This document shows positions 21,584 to 34,677 of a stretch of DNA of 64,000 nt, one piece after another; the stretch's first letter is position 1; each line of letters starts with the position of its first letter. Source of the stretch: Phallus indusiatus (lineage: Eukaryota; Basidiomycota; Agaricomycetes; Phallales; Phallaceae); NCBI GenBank assembly GCA_027605045.1, contig JAQFWX010000032.1, positions 1 to 64,000 on the forward strand, written 5' to 3'. The notes beneath the pieces are model-generated. The model did not search any database. It was not told the DNA's origin and saw only the letters and a list, made by a program, of their open reading frames with translations. Made by a program: the position numbers and the translations under genes.

Positions 21584-22194
21584 AAGTGTACTCAAGAATA
21601 ATATTTATTTTCTACGGATTGCATTTAATAAAATTTCTTTGAAAAAAATTGCGCTCGTACATTAAGGTTTGGTAAGATTGCGACTTGAAACCGGCCTTTT
21701 GAGAATCGTAAAGCATCATAAAAAGCCGTATCACCTTTCACCTTTATTTCCTCCACCGTCGGATATTAATAAATGCAAAATCAGCCTTCAGAGGTCATTT
21801 GCTTAACAAAGAGACCGACTATCACCATACATTTATCGCTACATAGTCCGAAACTCTATTCGGCTACTAATGACCGAGTCCGATTCTCCCAATTTGGCGA
21901 AAAGGCCATCGACTCCATCACACTCCACTTGGGTATGTATGTAGGTCACGGAAAATTCAACCAAACTGTACATTTCAAATTAATCACATATAACGTCCAA
22001 GCTCCCAGACGTCAACGACGCGGCAAAACAAACTTTTTATTCAATGGCCTGCAAGCCAGACCTGCACTCTTGGGTCTATTTGAGCTTCAAGTAAACATGA
22101 AATAGAAACGTTGGCAGTTGTAAACCAATACTAATGATGAAGACATAAGACGTCGTGATCCATAGCAAATAAAGATATATAAAAGGAGACATTT
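21584..22194. other. convergent 3' region with one small open frame
   Basis: It lies between the ends of the EF-hand gene and DOP1. AATAAA occurs near 21627. A 110-codon plus-strand frame at 21773-22105 is open, but it has no motif or signal peptide and was not accepted as a gene; it could be a small unknown protein. Confidence 0.4.
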
Positions 22195-25100
22195 TTATTG
22201 CGTCGTATCGAATAAATCTCGAACCACGTAGTTTTCAACCGCCGCCCAGTCAATATTACCCATCGAATGGTACATCGCCTCGTAAGACGCAATGCTGACA
22301 TGAGAAAAAAACGATAAAAGATCCCGGATACTTCGTATTTGACGAACGTGAGATAAAAATGGTTTCCGAAGGGAGATCAGTGCGCTTTCTTGTACGGATA
22401 TCGCACTATCTGGCCTATCTTGAAAGACTGGAAGGATTATATCCAGCGGTTTCGATTCCTGTACGATTAGGTTAAGAAACGTAGATTGCGCCGTTTGAAC
22501 AATATGACTCGCCAAGTTATTTCGTGTCGGAAGATCGCGCACCATGTCTGCTAGTTGATCAAAAAGCGCCTCCGGAGCCCATGAGTCTGGACGATAAACG
22601 GCATCCACCGTGTCCGTGATGAACATCCACTGATGACTGATATGAAAAATTATCATTATTTGATGGCCAAGGCACAAATAATTCTACTGACATTTGGAAT
22701 TCCTCAGTCTGAAGAGTAAGCACTAGGTCGAGGAGTTTGCAGGCAGACAAGATAACTTTGAGTCCTTCCGAATTATCCGGCGGCGGCTCTACGAGTATCT
22801 CCTCAAATATACGCAGCTGTATGCCAGTTGGCTTCGATATGTAGGCTTTACATTTTAATTACTCACCAATTCAGTAAGAACTACAGGCCAGAGGCTAGAC
22901 ATATTGTGTGGTGACAGTCGACACAATAGAACTCTAAGGCATAGATAAACCTTCAGGTAAAAGAATTAATTAAATGTCAGAAACAACAATGGAATATATA
23001 CCTCGCTTTCCATTGCAGCCGGATTTTGATTTCGCAAAACATCGACGAGCTTTTCTTGAATAGAAGGTAGCTGTGTTAGGAAGTGATTCTTTTCTCCTGC
23101 AAATAGCGCGTACGACAGCCGACGCAGGTTCATCGCGCGTGACATTGTTTCGGCTTCGCGGTTGGAGAAAATATTGCTCGAGCCAACTGAAGTGATCTTG
23201 GCTGGAGTATGGTCAGAGACTATGAACAAAGATATGGAGTCAAAAAGGCATACCCAGTATTTCCGGAATCGCCAGCTTGTCTGAATCAACGTAAGCGCTA
23301 ATTAATGGCATCCACTTCACGCCCGTTTCGGGAGAGAAGCTGAAGAATCGGCCATCAATAAATACGTCCAGTACGGGTCCTTTCCAGACTTTGGCCGCAA
23401 CTGGAACTTTTGATAATTCTGATAACAGCTCAAAGACATTATTGTCAAGATCGAGTGTTCGTCTGGCAGCTTATGATGAGTAAATGCCGGGCTTCAAAAA
23501 TACAATTGCATACCCGGCTTTGCTTTGATTGCAGGACTGACGATGTAATAAACGATGTTCGTACACGTTGTCACCACTTTGTCGCTATCAAACAAGTAAC
23601 GTCGCAAGTTTGAGATAACGCGGGAGGCAAGATATGCGATCACCTGTCACGGTGTCAGCTTTCGACACGAACAAAAAATATAAAGGTATACTTGATCAGG
23701 AATGTCAACATTGGTATTCTGAGCGGATGATTCATATGGCGCAGGACCCTTCTCGTCTGCTGTGTTATCTGGTTTTGTTGGTGAGTTGAGACAAGATTCA
23801 TATACTAGCTTCTCACCGGAAGGCATAGGCGATGATCGTCCATTTGCAATCAAAGCATCTTTAGGATTCCGGCGCAGCCATGTTCCTTGGTCAAATGATC
23901 GGCCAACCACGAGGACACAGCCATCGAGCAATTTGAAGTACGCGTCCTGAATGAATATTAGTATTGAATATCAACACAAGTATAAACTGACTTGGAGTTC
24001 TTTGCGCATTTTGCGGTCTTCAATAGCAGTAGTTTGAGTTACTTTGTCATTGAGTACGGTCATGCAACGCAAGACAGGGAAGAGTTGTGAGTTATAGGCT
24101 TGAACATTGCTCAAGATCTCCCTTGTTAATGTCATAAATCGATTCCAAACTTGGACTGCTACAGGTCCTTCCAGCCTTGAAAAATACTCTTCCAAGAAGC
24201 TGAGGATGACAGCGTCTGGACTTTATAAACCGGTCAGAAAAAACCTATCGGATATTTCGGGGAAAAAAACTTACACGTTTGGATTTACAGCGAGACGCTT
24301 TCCTTTGTCGACATTCGTAATACGTGCACTGATACTTTCGCATAAGAGATGTACTGCCGTCTGTGAGCTGGACGTCAAGGCATCCATAATGTCAAAAGCG
24401 ACAGCCGACAATGAGTCCTCAAAAATATCACAATCTGTCTTCCTAAGAAGAAATATGAATTACCTGGGATTTCTGATACCAACAAGTCACAATCGATTCT
24501 ACTACCTCCCTTGAATGCGTGTGAAAGAACCGTTCCAGTACCTTCCGAGTGCGTATTTTGATTCTTATATAAATGAAAGACACAGAATCTTGGTCAGGGT
24601 GGGAAGACTCGCGAGATGTCAACAACCATAATGCATATAAGATACGGATCGCTTCAAGAAGGGTTTGGTAGCCGGGAGATTGTATCTGGCAGGATTTAGA
24701 ATATTGCCGCGCATTGAAGGGAGACGTACTTACCGAAAGCGTTTCCTCGGACGCGTTGGTAGGTGTTTCAGAAGCAAATACATTGGTCACCATCCCCAGT
24801 ATTCCGCCTGAGCCACCACTAGGTTCGGAAATAGTCTTCTCGGTTGTTACTTCATCTTCTTTCTCGGGAGCATTGGGTTCACCACCCTTCATGAGACTCA
24901 ACATAACCAGACGTTCCAATGTATTGAGCAGCATGATGACTTCAGTGTCCATTATGTTGGCGCGTATATCATATCGAGTTGACGAAGCGTTTCGCACGAT
25001 ATGTGTCAGTGTATCAACAAAAGACCAAAGCTGACGGCAGAGACAATCGCTCAAGGGGGTCACTGTGTAGCTTAGGAATCGTGGAAATTGCGGGACTGTC

Positions 25101-28100
25101 ATCATAACAAAGTCCAACCAGTATTGAAGTATTGGGCGACCCACGCTTTTCTGGATAGCGTCAAGTAAAGTTGGCAACAGTAGAGGATGAACATCAACAT
25201 CCAGCTGAAATTCTTGTGATGATGCCTCGCTGGACTTGCTGCTCTTTGTCCGATTATCCTGTGTCGCAGATATGCCAGAGAAAATGAAGTGCAGGAGATG
25301 CAGTAATTTGTTTTGAAGATCATATCTATCCTCTTGAACAGATACGCATAATTTCTCTATAACCACTTTCCCAGCCAACTGAAGTTGATGGCTAGAAAAA
25401 TCTCCTCTGACACTTAAAACCTGTATCAAATCCAGTACATGCGAATGGATCCGAACATTGGTGTAGTGCATGCTGCATCGGAGTTCCGCGGCTGGTTCAG
25501 ATTGCAGATATCTACGAATGGGGTCAGTAAACGGAAAGGACAAGAAACCAGGCATACCGGAAGAGAAGTTCCAATAAAACATCCATGTAAGAACTATGAG
25601 ACGGAACAATATTTGCTAGTTACAATTAATATTACAACAATACAAAGTAGAAAGTAGCGGACTCACCATTGTCAACACGGCTTATAAACTCAGCGGACAA
25701 CGACGCTCGGTATTGGGCATTGCGCGCTACACGACCCAAGGCCTGTCCTCCAAATTTGACAACGGAGTGAAGTGTCTCAAGCAGATGTTCCATTCGGTTC
25801 TGATCCATCTTCTTTCGATATGTGAAAGTGGTTATATTATGATTATGATATGATAATGTGCCGGATTCTCGAATGATGGATGGCTCCAGAAGATCGAAAA
25901 GCAATGGCTCCAAGATACTACAATGCTTTAGTCGTTGAGAATACGCAGACAAAAAGCATTTACCGAATATAAGATTTCATGCTACACCGCATCCACGTTT
26001 CACCCATTCGGCGTTGTTCTGGATCAGGGTTCTTCAGCGTATCAAGGATAATCAGAAGAGGCAATTTGAACCTGAATCCAGGAAGTGAAGCATCCTCTAG
26101 AGCCAATATCAGTCTTGGTGACTGAGATTCATAACAAAATTATACCTGTCAAACGCCAGAAAATGCCAAAAGCCTCGAAAGCAGTTTGATTATTACCAGA
26201 GGTCAAAGTCTGAGCGAAGAGAGATTCGAGGTGGTAGTGTTCTGATGCGTTTTCAATGGTCCAAAGAAGATGGACGATTCGGACATGATGAAAGGAGTAA
26301 TCGGGGTGAAGGAATTCGAGTAGCTAACAGCGTTTGAGAACAACGACTCTTTGATGATGAAACTGCATACTTTAGAAGTAACCTTTTCCAGAAGATTTCG
26401 GTTGCCCAAGTTAATTTTGGGCTGCAGAAACTTCGAAGAACTGAGACTAATGAGGCTAGATACGATGCAATCAACCAAAGTAAATGACATGGTCTGTTGA
26501 CACTGTTAGTATAGTGCTATTCAGAAAGATAAAACTGACAGATTGTAGTAGAGCCAAAACAGCACTTGACCAAGTCCTGGGATTCCATGAAACATTAACC
26601 ATGTCAGTAAGGCGAGAGATCATGCTAGATAGCAAATCCAAAATTTGTATGAATGTTTTCTCCAGGGTATCTTGTTTATCCGACGTGGTCAAACCAGCGG
26701 CAAAGACACCACCCAGATAAGTAAGGTCTTCAATACTGGTTATTATTGGGATATTACTTCGATGGAACGTGTGGGCAACTCCTATTTCGTCCACTTTCAA
26801 AGGTATATCATAAAACTTGCAAGCGCGCATGTACGACCCAGACGACTCATCGGTATCATTGAGGGGCAATGGTCGGTTCAAGCCCAAACTCGACACATGC
26901 TGATAGATAACTGAAAGCGTTTGGAAGGTATCATCAAAGAGAGTCTCAAATATGATACTATTATTCGACAGATGTATGTCCTAAAAAGGCGTGTTGATGT
27001 GCAAATGAGCTCAGTGATAGATGTAATTACCTTCAACAGTTCCAAGCAAGCAGAACCAATTATCGGAAGATGTATGTCCTTAACTTCATCTTCTTGTGTG
27101 CGAAAGCGGTCAAGTATAAACCGAATCATTAACAGAGGTTCTCGCTCAGAGAAGTTAGATCCCAAAGTTTCTGTCTGCACCGCCGAAAAACTTGTCTCCA
27201 GACTAAAAGAGGTTCCACCGAGTCGTATAAGGAGTTCGCCGTCATAAGCAACTGGAATAATAAGTTGAAGAATACATTAATAATAAGCTGTCTTACTTCA
27301 GGATATCCGTCCGCAGACTCTGTGACTGCCTTTTTGAGTGATTTGAATGCGTCGTAGAGTAAGACGTCTACGAGCAACCCCCCAATTTCCCACTTATCTA
27401 GCAAACTAATGAAGACTTTAAAAGGTCGGGAATCTGGCCGGAGAGTTGACATATCCTCTTTCATAGTGTTTTTTAGAAGTTCGAGTCCGTTTGAGCGAAA
27501 GAACGTTATTTGTTCGTCCTCTGTGCCGGATCCAAGTAACCAATTATACAGCCGTCGATTCAGGGATAAATCACGACGTAATACAACACTACTTGCTGCA
27601 TTCATAAGTATTCGCTGGTCCATAGTGGAAGCCCTTGTAACAGGGTTATTACAGATCAATTAGCAAGGTAAAACAACGTACCGTTTCAACGAGGCACTGT
27701 TCAAGGGTAACGTTTGCTCTAGGAGATCAAGCATTGAGCGTCGTACAAGGATGTCGTTATCTTCCAAAGCAGCCGCAAATGCTCTTATCATTAATCCAAT
27801 ATCTCGACCAATTATAGGGCTTATATCTGAGAACTTTCTAGACTTATTGATTATTCATGAATAGAAAAAATTACCATCGTCTCCATTGAGTTTTGGTAAT
27901 CGCCGAGAAAGGAAATTCAGAGACGGTCGACGGGCCTTCGGTGTCATAATGATGATGACCCACATATTTTGCAGAAAAAAAGCTGGCGATACTGTTCCGG
28001 AAAGGCGGTCTAGTAACGAGAAGACCTGAAAAGAGAATAGATGTTTATGGCGAATGAAGCGTGATAGATTACTGTTCAAGAACCTTCTCAAAAAAGTCAC

Positions 28101-28838
28101 CAGTCTCTTCTTCCAAACCGGGTAGCAAAGCAAGTATAGAGGCTTTCATTATAGGCCTGAGGCTGGATTGTAAAGGTAAGTAATATGTATCGTATAAGTT
28201 CAATAGCGTGGGCTGAGGGAAATGTTAAGGAAAATTAGCATCTAACCGAGGGAAAAGACTGACTTTGACAGATGTTGCGGCGTATTCAAAAAATGGGAAG
28301 AGTCCAGCGCTCCATAGTTGAAGATCCTGTTTGAGTCCTTCTGTCTAGAGCAATTTTAATATGGTTATTTCGAAAACAGAAACGAGCCTGACTCCTGAAA
28401 CAGTCAAGATGTGTATATACACATCTAAAGCACGTTGATGAACACCGGTAGGAAGGGCAGGATTAAGGCATTGAGACAAGCGTTTAGCGACAATGAGCTT
28501 TCGGGGAATTTCCTTGAATTGTGGGAAAGACTGAAAGGTCTGGAAACTGTGAACTACAATGACATCAAAATAAGCGTGGTTTTGTTTACCTTGAGTAATT
28601 TAGTGAGAAACGCAATGAAGTCAGCCCATTCATGTGCATTGTCAAATGTCTGAAGGCATTTGTCGACTTGTGCAACGTATTTCTTGAATTTCGGGTCCGC
28701 ATTCAAAGTGGCAAGACGTGCTTTTGCTGTATTATGTTAAACTCATTGTTAGAAATTGTGATACATAGATACAACTTGTAGCACACCTGAGCCAGGTGAT
28801 GCCCTTGAAGAACTCGCTGCGAACACGTTCGTCGTCAT
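22195..28838 (-). CDS. DOP1: DOP1 (Dopey) family protein
   Basis: A large minus-strand gene with about twenty short introns, from the ATG at 28836-28838 to TAA at 22195-22197; roughly 1,700 residues. The first exons are 28787-28838 and 28590-28726, with exon 3 starting at 28539. The N-terminus is the Dopey domain: DPKFKKYVAQVDKCL, EWADFIAFLTKLLK, IPRKLIVAKRLSQCLNPALP and GVHQRALDVYIHIL. The remainder is helical-repeat sequence; the C-terminus has RSIRDLLSFFSHVSIASYEAMY. DOP1 in yeast acts with the flippase Neo1 and the Arl1-pathway protein Mon2 in endosome-to-Golgi membrane traffic. The N-terminal domain makes the assignment firm; exact exon ends in the middle were not all worked out. Open exon blocks run at about 27129-27659, 24443-25609 and 22195-22630. 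Confidence 0.88.
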
Positions 28839-29174
28839 AGTGGTGTCTTTATTCGGCTGGGGGGCAGTCAAATTATGCTCAGGATGGTACATGGTAAATT
28901 GCCAATCCTGCCTAAGCCTTCAGGCCACCCGTCTCAAATAAATGCGCAGGCTTATCGAATCCAGCTGTCTGCGCTTTGGTTCAATGAGTTTTCGCTGTTC
29001 AGTGGATTGCCTCAGGCTTCACAGCACGTAACGCGTCACATTCAAACCCATCTCCCAATGACGACACATGTGCTGGCTCAAGTTAATGCACCCAGGATGG
29101 CTAAAAGGGTTGTTTTCGTTTGCAATAAGAAATGTTAAAAATGTAAATGTATTCATTTAATACTCTGCTACATA
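28839..29174. other. intergenic
   Basis: This is the DOP1 promoter side and the 3' end of the protease gene. A frame at 28875-29138 is open but has no motif. Nothing else seen. Confidence 0.45.
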
Positions 29175-30767
29175 TCAACTAATGTCGTCTAGAGTATACG
29201 CAGTGTTAGCGAAACCGACTGTTGAACTGTCCGAATCAAATATGGTGTAGAAGCGTTGGCTATTGCGCACAATCAGCAAATATTGGAAATATTCATTAAC
29301 GAAAGAAAGACCTACAGAAAGACGAATCCGTTGACAAAGTCTACCCCTGAGCCGGTGGGTGTTCCTATATTGTTCACGACGAGGTATGTCGTATTTGCGG
29401 TTCCTCCCACAAGTGTATTCATACTTGTTGGCCAGATTTGGGCATTGGGCGTAAATTCAAAGTCTTGCTATTATAAAGATAAGTCGTCATTCTTTCAACT
29501 ATAAAGAAACGAGGTCGTACGCCACCAATGTTGAAAAACAAACTTTGCAAGCTGTCCGTGCTATTGATTGTCAAAAGACCAGTCGTTTCATCCAGAATAG
29601 CCCCTGTTGCGGACTGGTATCTCTCAAACGCATCGCTAGCGATGTACAGCAATGTCGTGCCTAGACATCTTTTTTCAGTACTTAACGACTTCACACGAAA
29701 GGGTATAAAATAAAACCTGTGTCCACAAAACCAGACGTCGGTGAGAGCAACTGTTCTCGGGCATCGCCATATCTTCCAATGACATGAATTTTTTCAACTA
29801 CATTCAGGGTGTTTGGCTCGGGCACTCACGTTATCGTTTGGTTGATACCCCAATATTCTGATGCAGGTGCTGTCGTCGTCTTCGGTGTGAATGTAATGTT
29901 ACCAACAAACTTCGATGGATTCGGTCCACCAAAGTCCAGTTGACCGTTGGGGATCCCAGTTGAATTTGATGGTACGAAGGAAACTCCAACAGTCCGCGCC
30001 CCGGTAATTCCTTGGTCGGCCAGATTATCTGTCACAGTGGGTATGACTTGTCCGGATTTGGTTGAAACCGTAGTCAGGTCATCTGGTCCAAGTCCAAGGA
30101 TCCCATCAAGACCTATTATTATATTGGAATAATCAATTTATCAACATGAATACATCGATGTTACCATTGAATCCTGCAGATTCGTTCGCGATTCCGATGG
30201 ATTGTACAAACTGCGTAGGTCCAAGAGAGACGGTATCAGTGTCTATCTTCGGTTGTAAGGAATAATTATTGGGTGATGAAGGGTAAGAACTTGCATTCTT
30301 CTCCTATAAAACCCCCGCTACCATAAGTTACGCCCACAGCCATGCCAGTGTTCACAGACTGGGGACCAGGAATATACGGTTTATTCGCCCCGATCCATGT
30401 ATTAGAGCTTCCAGTGTCGACAATAACAGAGTAGTTTCCGGCACCGATACCAACACTAGCAATATAGATTTGCTGAAGATAAAAAAAAAGCTGTTAAAAA
30501 TGCGTATTTTATCAAACACAGACGTACACCACTGTCATCGACGGGAACGGGAATATCTGTATTATTCCCATTTATTTTGGCAAGTCCTCGAACCGTCATG
30601 GCTTGGAAGCGGGCGCGATCCCTGTTAATCAAAGCGAGAGGTCCACCTTGTGCGTTGACTTGGACCGCTATGGGGAGGGTAACAGGCGAAACATCGATTC
30701 GGACAGGAGTAGCTATGATACCACACGCGAGTATCATCGCAGATAAACAGACATAGGAGATCTTCAT
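29175..30767 (-). CDS. secreted pepsin-like aspartic protease (polyporopepsin type)
   Basis: Eight exons on the minus strand: 30528-30767, 30295-30472, 30165-30242, 29830-30112, 29717-29772, 29521-29660, 29316-29467 and 29175-29259. They give 403 residues, normal for the A1 family. A signal peptide (MKISYVCLSAMILACGIIA) and a pro-region ending near RARFQAM precede the mature enzyme. The first catalytic Asp is in VIVDTGSSNTWIGA and the second in GFVDTGTTLLYIASDAF. The flap region is YGSGGFIGEEYTDTV. The C-terminus holds IFDSDSSTVGFA. Intron 2 (30243-30294) starts with GCAAGT instead of GT; only this GC-AG splice restores the conserved EEYTDTVSLG. It is probably secreted for protein breakdown outside the cell. 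Confidence 0.92.
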
Positions 30768-30847
30768 GGTTCTAATCGACGACATAAACAGCTCGACGTA
30801 CGTCAACCGGTCAAGACACAATATTGACTCTTTACAATGACTGGGGC

Positions 30848-30854
30848 TTTTATA
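30848..30854 (-). promoter_or_regulatory. TATA box of the aspartic protease gene
   Basis: TATAAAA on the minus strand, 81 bases before the start codon at 30767. Confidence 0.5.
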
Positions 30855-31750
30855 CACAACGAGGTAATGAACTCAAACAAAATTCAGCGAATTTCTTGCG
30901 AAACAGGACACAAGAGGATAGGAAAAAGTGGATCCAACCGTTCATTTCTACCGTCGGTTATCCGCTGTTGCTCGTGCGTCTCAACTATCATGTGAAGAAC
31001 TTGGAAAATTCGCGTCAACAGCTTCCAATACCAACTTGAAACTCGGAGGAAGAAAGCGGTGGAACAAATAACTTCTATTTAACAATCCGCGAACCCCAAA
31101 ATTGCTTCAGAGCCAAAAGGTTTTTACGATCTAATGTCATTCAAGAGGTCCACGTCGACAAAAGAGTGGAGTAGAAAATACTGTAGCTCAAGAGCAAAAA
31201 ATAGCTGTGGATCGCGTATTGCTGTATTACAAGGTTGGAGATGAAAAGTCCTATTGAACCAGGAGAATCCTTTTGAAAAGACGGAGAAAGTTACAGCATA
31301 GCAACGACAGAAGTTGTTAGAAATTTGTAATTGGAGTTGCTGATTCTCCTTTACTGAATCCTGAGTCAACAAATAAAAAAGGGTGTTGGAGTACAAAGCC
31401 GAGATACACCCTCTTTGCAACTTGTGATTCGGTGACGTATTGCATCTTCAAATTGAGAAACTGCTAGGAACATACAGTAAATCCCACGCCAGCATACATA
31501 TAATGTCAGATGTTTGTATTTAGTCATCAATGAAAAGCGTAAAAATAGTTAGTATTAGATATTGTAGAGTTTATCCAAGTATTGTTACGAGGCGGGTAAA
31601 CAGGTCTGAAAGGTATCTAGCGGAGTCCAATATACAAACGTATAGAGGTAACAACAGTAATCACAACTATTACAAAAATAGGACTAAACGGAACCTACCC
31701 TGTAAACGTACAGGATACGAAACGACCGGGCGAATCAATGTTGCGAGAAA
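30855..31750. other. intergenic
   Basis: No gene recognised. Minus-strand frame 31124-31420 and plus-strand frame 31530-31817 are open but carry no motif; the latter overlaps, antisense, the last exon of the next gene. Confidence 0.5.
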
Positions 31751-34366
31751 TCATCGATCAGTAACAACAACAGACGTTTTCACTTTGGTGAACATGTGCT
31801 CTAGTTCGGAGAGCTGAGTAGTACAAAGCAGTGAATAATCCGAAGGACATGCTATTCGAATTGATCTCAAAGTTTGTATGTCCTTCAGTGAACCAACAAG
31901 CAGCTGATTCACCGCGCGTAAGAGATCATAGCGCAGCTATATAAATAACTTTCAGAAGAAGCAACCGCAGCGTTCTTGAAAACTTACACTTGATTGATGA
32001 ATCGATGAGTGAGATGCACTTCCCGTAGTATTATATCTGATAGTGACCGCTTCTAGATTCGCCAATTCCCTTAGGCCCATCTTTAATCCCTCAATGAACC
32101 CGGGCTGTACAGCTGTGATGGTAATCGTCACTACGTCAGTTTCGAGTTTTACCGGCTTTGAAGGGAGATCGGCCGTTTCGATAGGCGGATGTGTATGTTG
32201 AGCGGAGGGATCTGCTGAATCTAAGGAGGTTGGAGAGTCGTGATTATCATTTGATGGCTGTACCAACGGATGTATTATTTGTTGTACCGGAGAACGCTCG
32301 TCAGGGGCTGGAACTTTTAGATTTGGACGTATGATAGGAGGCGAGGCGGATAGAAAGGAATGAGGTGAAGCCGTGGATGGAGGCAGTGGAAACGCAGAAA
32401 GAGAGATAGCTGAATGAGGAGTGACAGGTGTGGCAGGAATGGAAGATGATCCTGGCAAGCGTTGTTCGAATCTAAAACTTGGAGGTGGAGGCGGAGCTGA
32501 CACTCCCGTGAAAGGCGAGGGGAAAGTATATCCCGGGGATGTCGGAGAGGGATTTACTAGTAAGGAACGTGGATCTAGGGAAGGAGTAGATCGTGTACCA
32601 GGTAATAGTGAAAGAGATAGCCGGGGATTATGCTTTTCAGGCTTCAGATCAGGGAGAGAAGGAATATGCCTTGTCTTATGAACTGAACCTGAACGTGAAG
32701 GCAGAAATACTTTCGGGATTAACGTAGATGGAGATGCATTCCGACCTGAATGGGGCGTGGGTGTTCGGGGTGAAGATGGAGAAGCCGACCGCTGTGGGGA
32801 AACATGCGTTGAATAAGGTGAACCTAAACCAGAACCACTATCAACTCGGTCCCATTCTGGGGGAGGCTGCCATGTCGAGCTGCTAATAGACAGCGATGCT
32901 AAATGAGTTGGTTGTGCCTGTGTATTGGGCAAGGACAGCTCTTGCTGAATTGTTAAATTGCCCGATACCTCTATCGGACCTTTGCGCGGGGCTCTCAGCG
33001 TCGACAAACGACGACCGAGACTACTATTCCGAAAGGCATTAGGGATGGTAGAATTATTCATTATTAGACGTGCGCGACGGAAGGGCGAAGCGGAGTCAGT
33101 AGTCTGGACTGCGATAGGGGAGGGAGAGGGAATAGATACGGATGACTGGGAAATCACTTGGGGGGTATCATGATTATTGAGATTTAAGAATAATGGAGGC
33201 GGTCGGGAACGAGGATGTCGATGTGGTGTCGTGACAGCTCCTTGAGCAGGTGGTTGTCGTGGTACAGAGGAGGGTTCTAATTCTAAGGAGCAGATCAACT
33301 CCAGAGATTTAATAAAATGGGATACGTCTTTTTTGGAAAGGAAATCTAAAAAGGTTGTAGCTTTCTGGCCATCCAGAAAAGCCGACAGGCCTGACTCTGA
33401 AAGAACAAGCCGTAATATCATATGACCATGACACCAAAGTAATCTGCGAGCTTCCAATCCCACATTACGACTGACCAACGTTAGTGTACACAAAGTCGAC
33501 TTGTCCAAGTATGGGTTCAGGACTGTTAGGAGTTTACACAATTTGATTGATAAACTATGGTGCGAAGGAACTTTGGGACGCGCTGATGTCGTAGCCGTTG
33601 ATGGTGCAGCTGTCTTCGTGACGGGAATCTTGCATTTGTTAGGCGGGAGGTTGGTCTGACTGCTTCTACATTGGAGGTAGAAGTCGGGATACGTTGAGCG
33701 GGCGGGAAATTTTGTTCTCGTAGCGGAAACAGGAGTGACTGTCAATTTAATGTCACCTAATCCACTAGGATATCGTATTTCTACGAGAGAGTCGGCATCA
33801 TCACTCGATTCACTAATACGCGGCTATATAAAAGAGACCAAGGCTCAGTAGAGTGAAGAACTATATCAAAAACTATCTACCTCGCGGGAAAAGGATGCAG
33901 CTGTACATTTCGGACTATGAACAGCACTGTTGTTGAATTCCAAGAGAGTTGCCGCGCGACCTAACCCACTAGGAGGACGTATCTCTTCAGCCTCAGCATC
34001 GGGCTCACCGTAGTCTTCGTCCTCATAACCAGCGTAGGACACATAGCTTCGAGAGACAGAACGAGAGCTTTCATTTTTATTTATATCCGGAATTGGCTTA
34101 GAACGGCCACGAATGGAGCCGGCGACATTGAAGGACTCCAGAGAGAAGGTAAAAGCTTTGGAGAAACGGTGTTTGGTTCGACCCAGTGATCGATTACCCG
34201 TGTAAGAGCTAGTAAAACTAGCAGCAGAGGAAGTGTTAACATGAATTGATGATGTTGATGGGCCAGCAAGTGCATTCTGGCCATTCCCGCTAAAAGAAGA
34301 GACCGCGGTAGAAGACCGTGACCCAAATGTTTGCGACCGAGATTTGGAAAAAGAGATGAGGGGCAT
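31751..34366 (-). CDS. large Ser/Pro-rich F-box-like protein
   Basis: Exons on the minus strand: 33881-34366, 31988-33823 and 31751-31936, giving 835 residues, all in phase. The start MPLISFSKS is preferred over an upstream in-frame Met at 34555. Residues 1-160 are Ser/Arg-rich and end with an acidic YEDEDYGEPDAEAEE stretch. A segment in exon 2 (LSIKLCKLLTVL, then LTLVSRNVGLEARRLLWCH) resembles an F-box, whose usual role is to bind Skp1 and choose substrates for ubiquitination. About 300 residues of disordered Ser/Pro/Thr-rich sequence follow. The C-terminus, with VVTITITAVQPGFIEGLKMGLRELANLEAVTI and exon 3, may be a leucine-rich-repeat-like end as in other fungal F-box proteins. The F-box call is moderate; the gene itself is well supported. 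Confidence 0.72.
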
Positions 34367-34677
34367 GATATGATATCTCGGTTTGAGCAATAAGTCTTGC
34401 CAGCAGTATGATCGTGGTAAGAAGCAAGGGAAAAAGGCGTTAAAAAGAACCTTGGACGTTTTCGCTCGCCAGTATTTTTTGAATATGGAAAGAAAATCTT
34501 TACGTAAGGTGAGGCGCTGAAGCACGACGCGATAAGCCAATCGGAAGACACACATCTTTTTACTCTACATTTGATCGAGTTTCATATGAAGAAAAGAGTT
34601 TTGAAACCAGTACCAACCTATTATAAAGTTTCTCGCTACAATGTAAAAATCTATGGACGAAAATTATACGAATTAAT
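34367..34677. other. intergenic
   Basis: Short spacer holding the upstream region of the F-box-like gene and the 3' end of the peroxiredoxin gene. The open frame over 34367-34555 is an N-terminal extension not thought to be translated. Confidence 0.45.

Noticed and set aside
21773..22105. 110-codon plus-strand frame between two convergent genes
   Set aside because: No recognisable motif or signal peptide; it may still be a small unknown gene.
28875..29138. 87-codon plus-strand frame
   Set aside because: It sits between DOP1 and the protease gene and lacks motifs.
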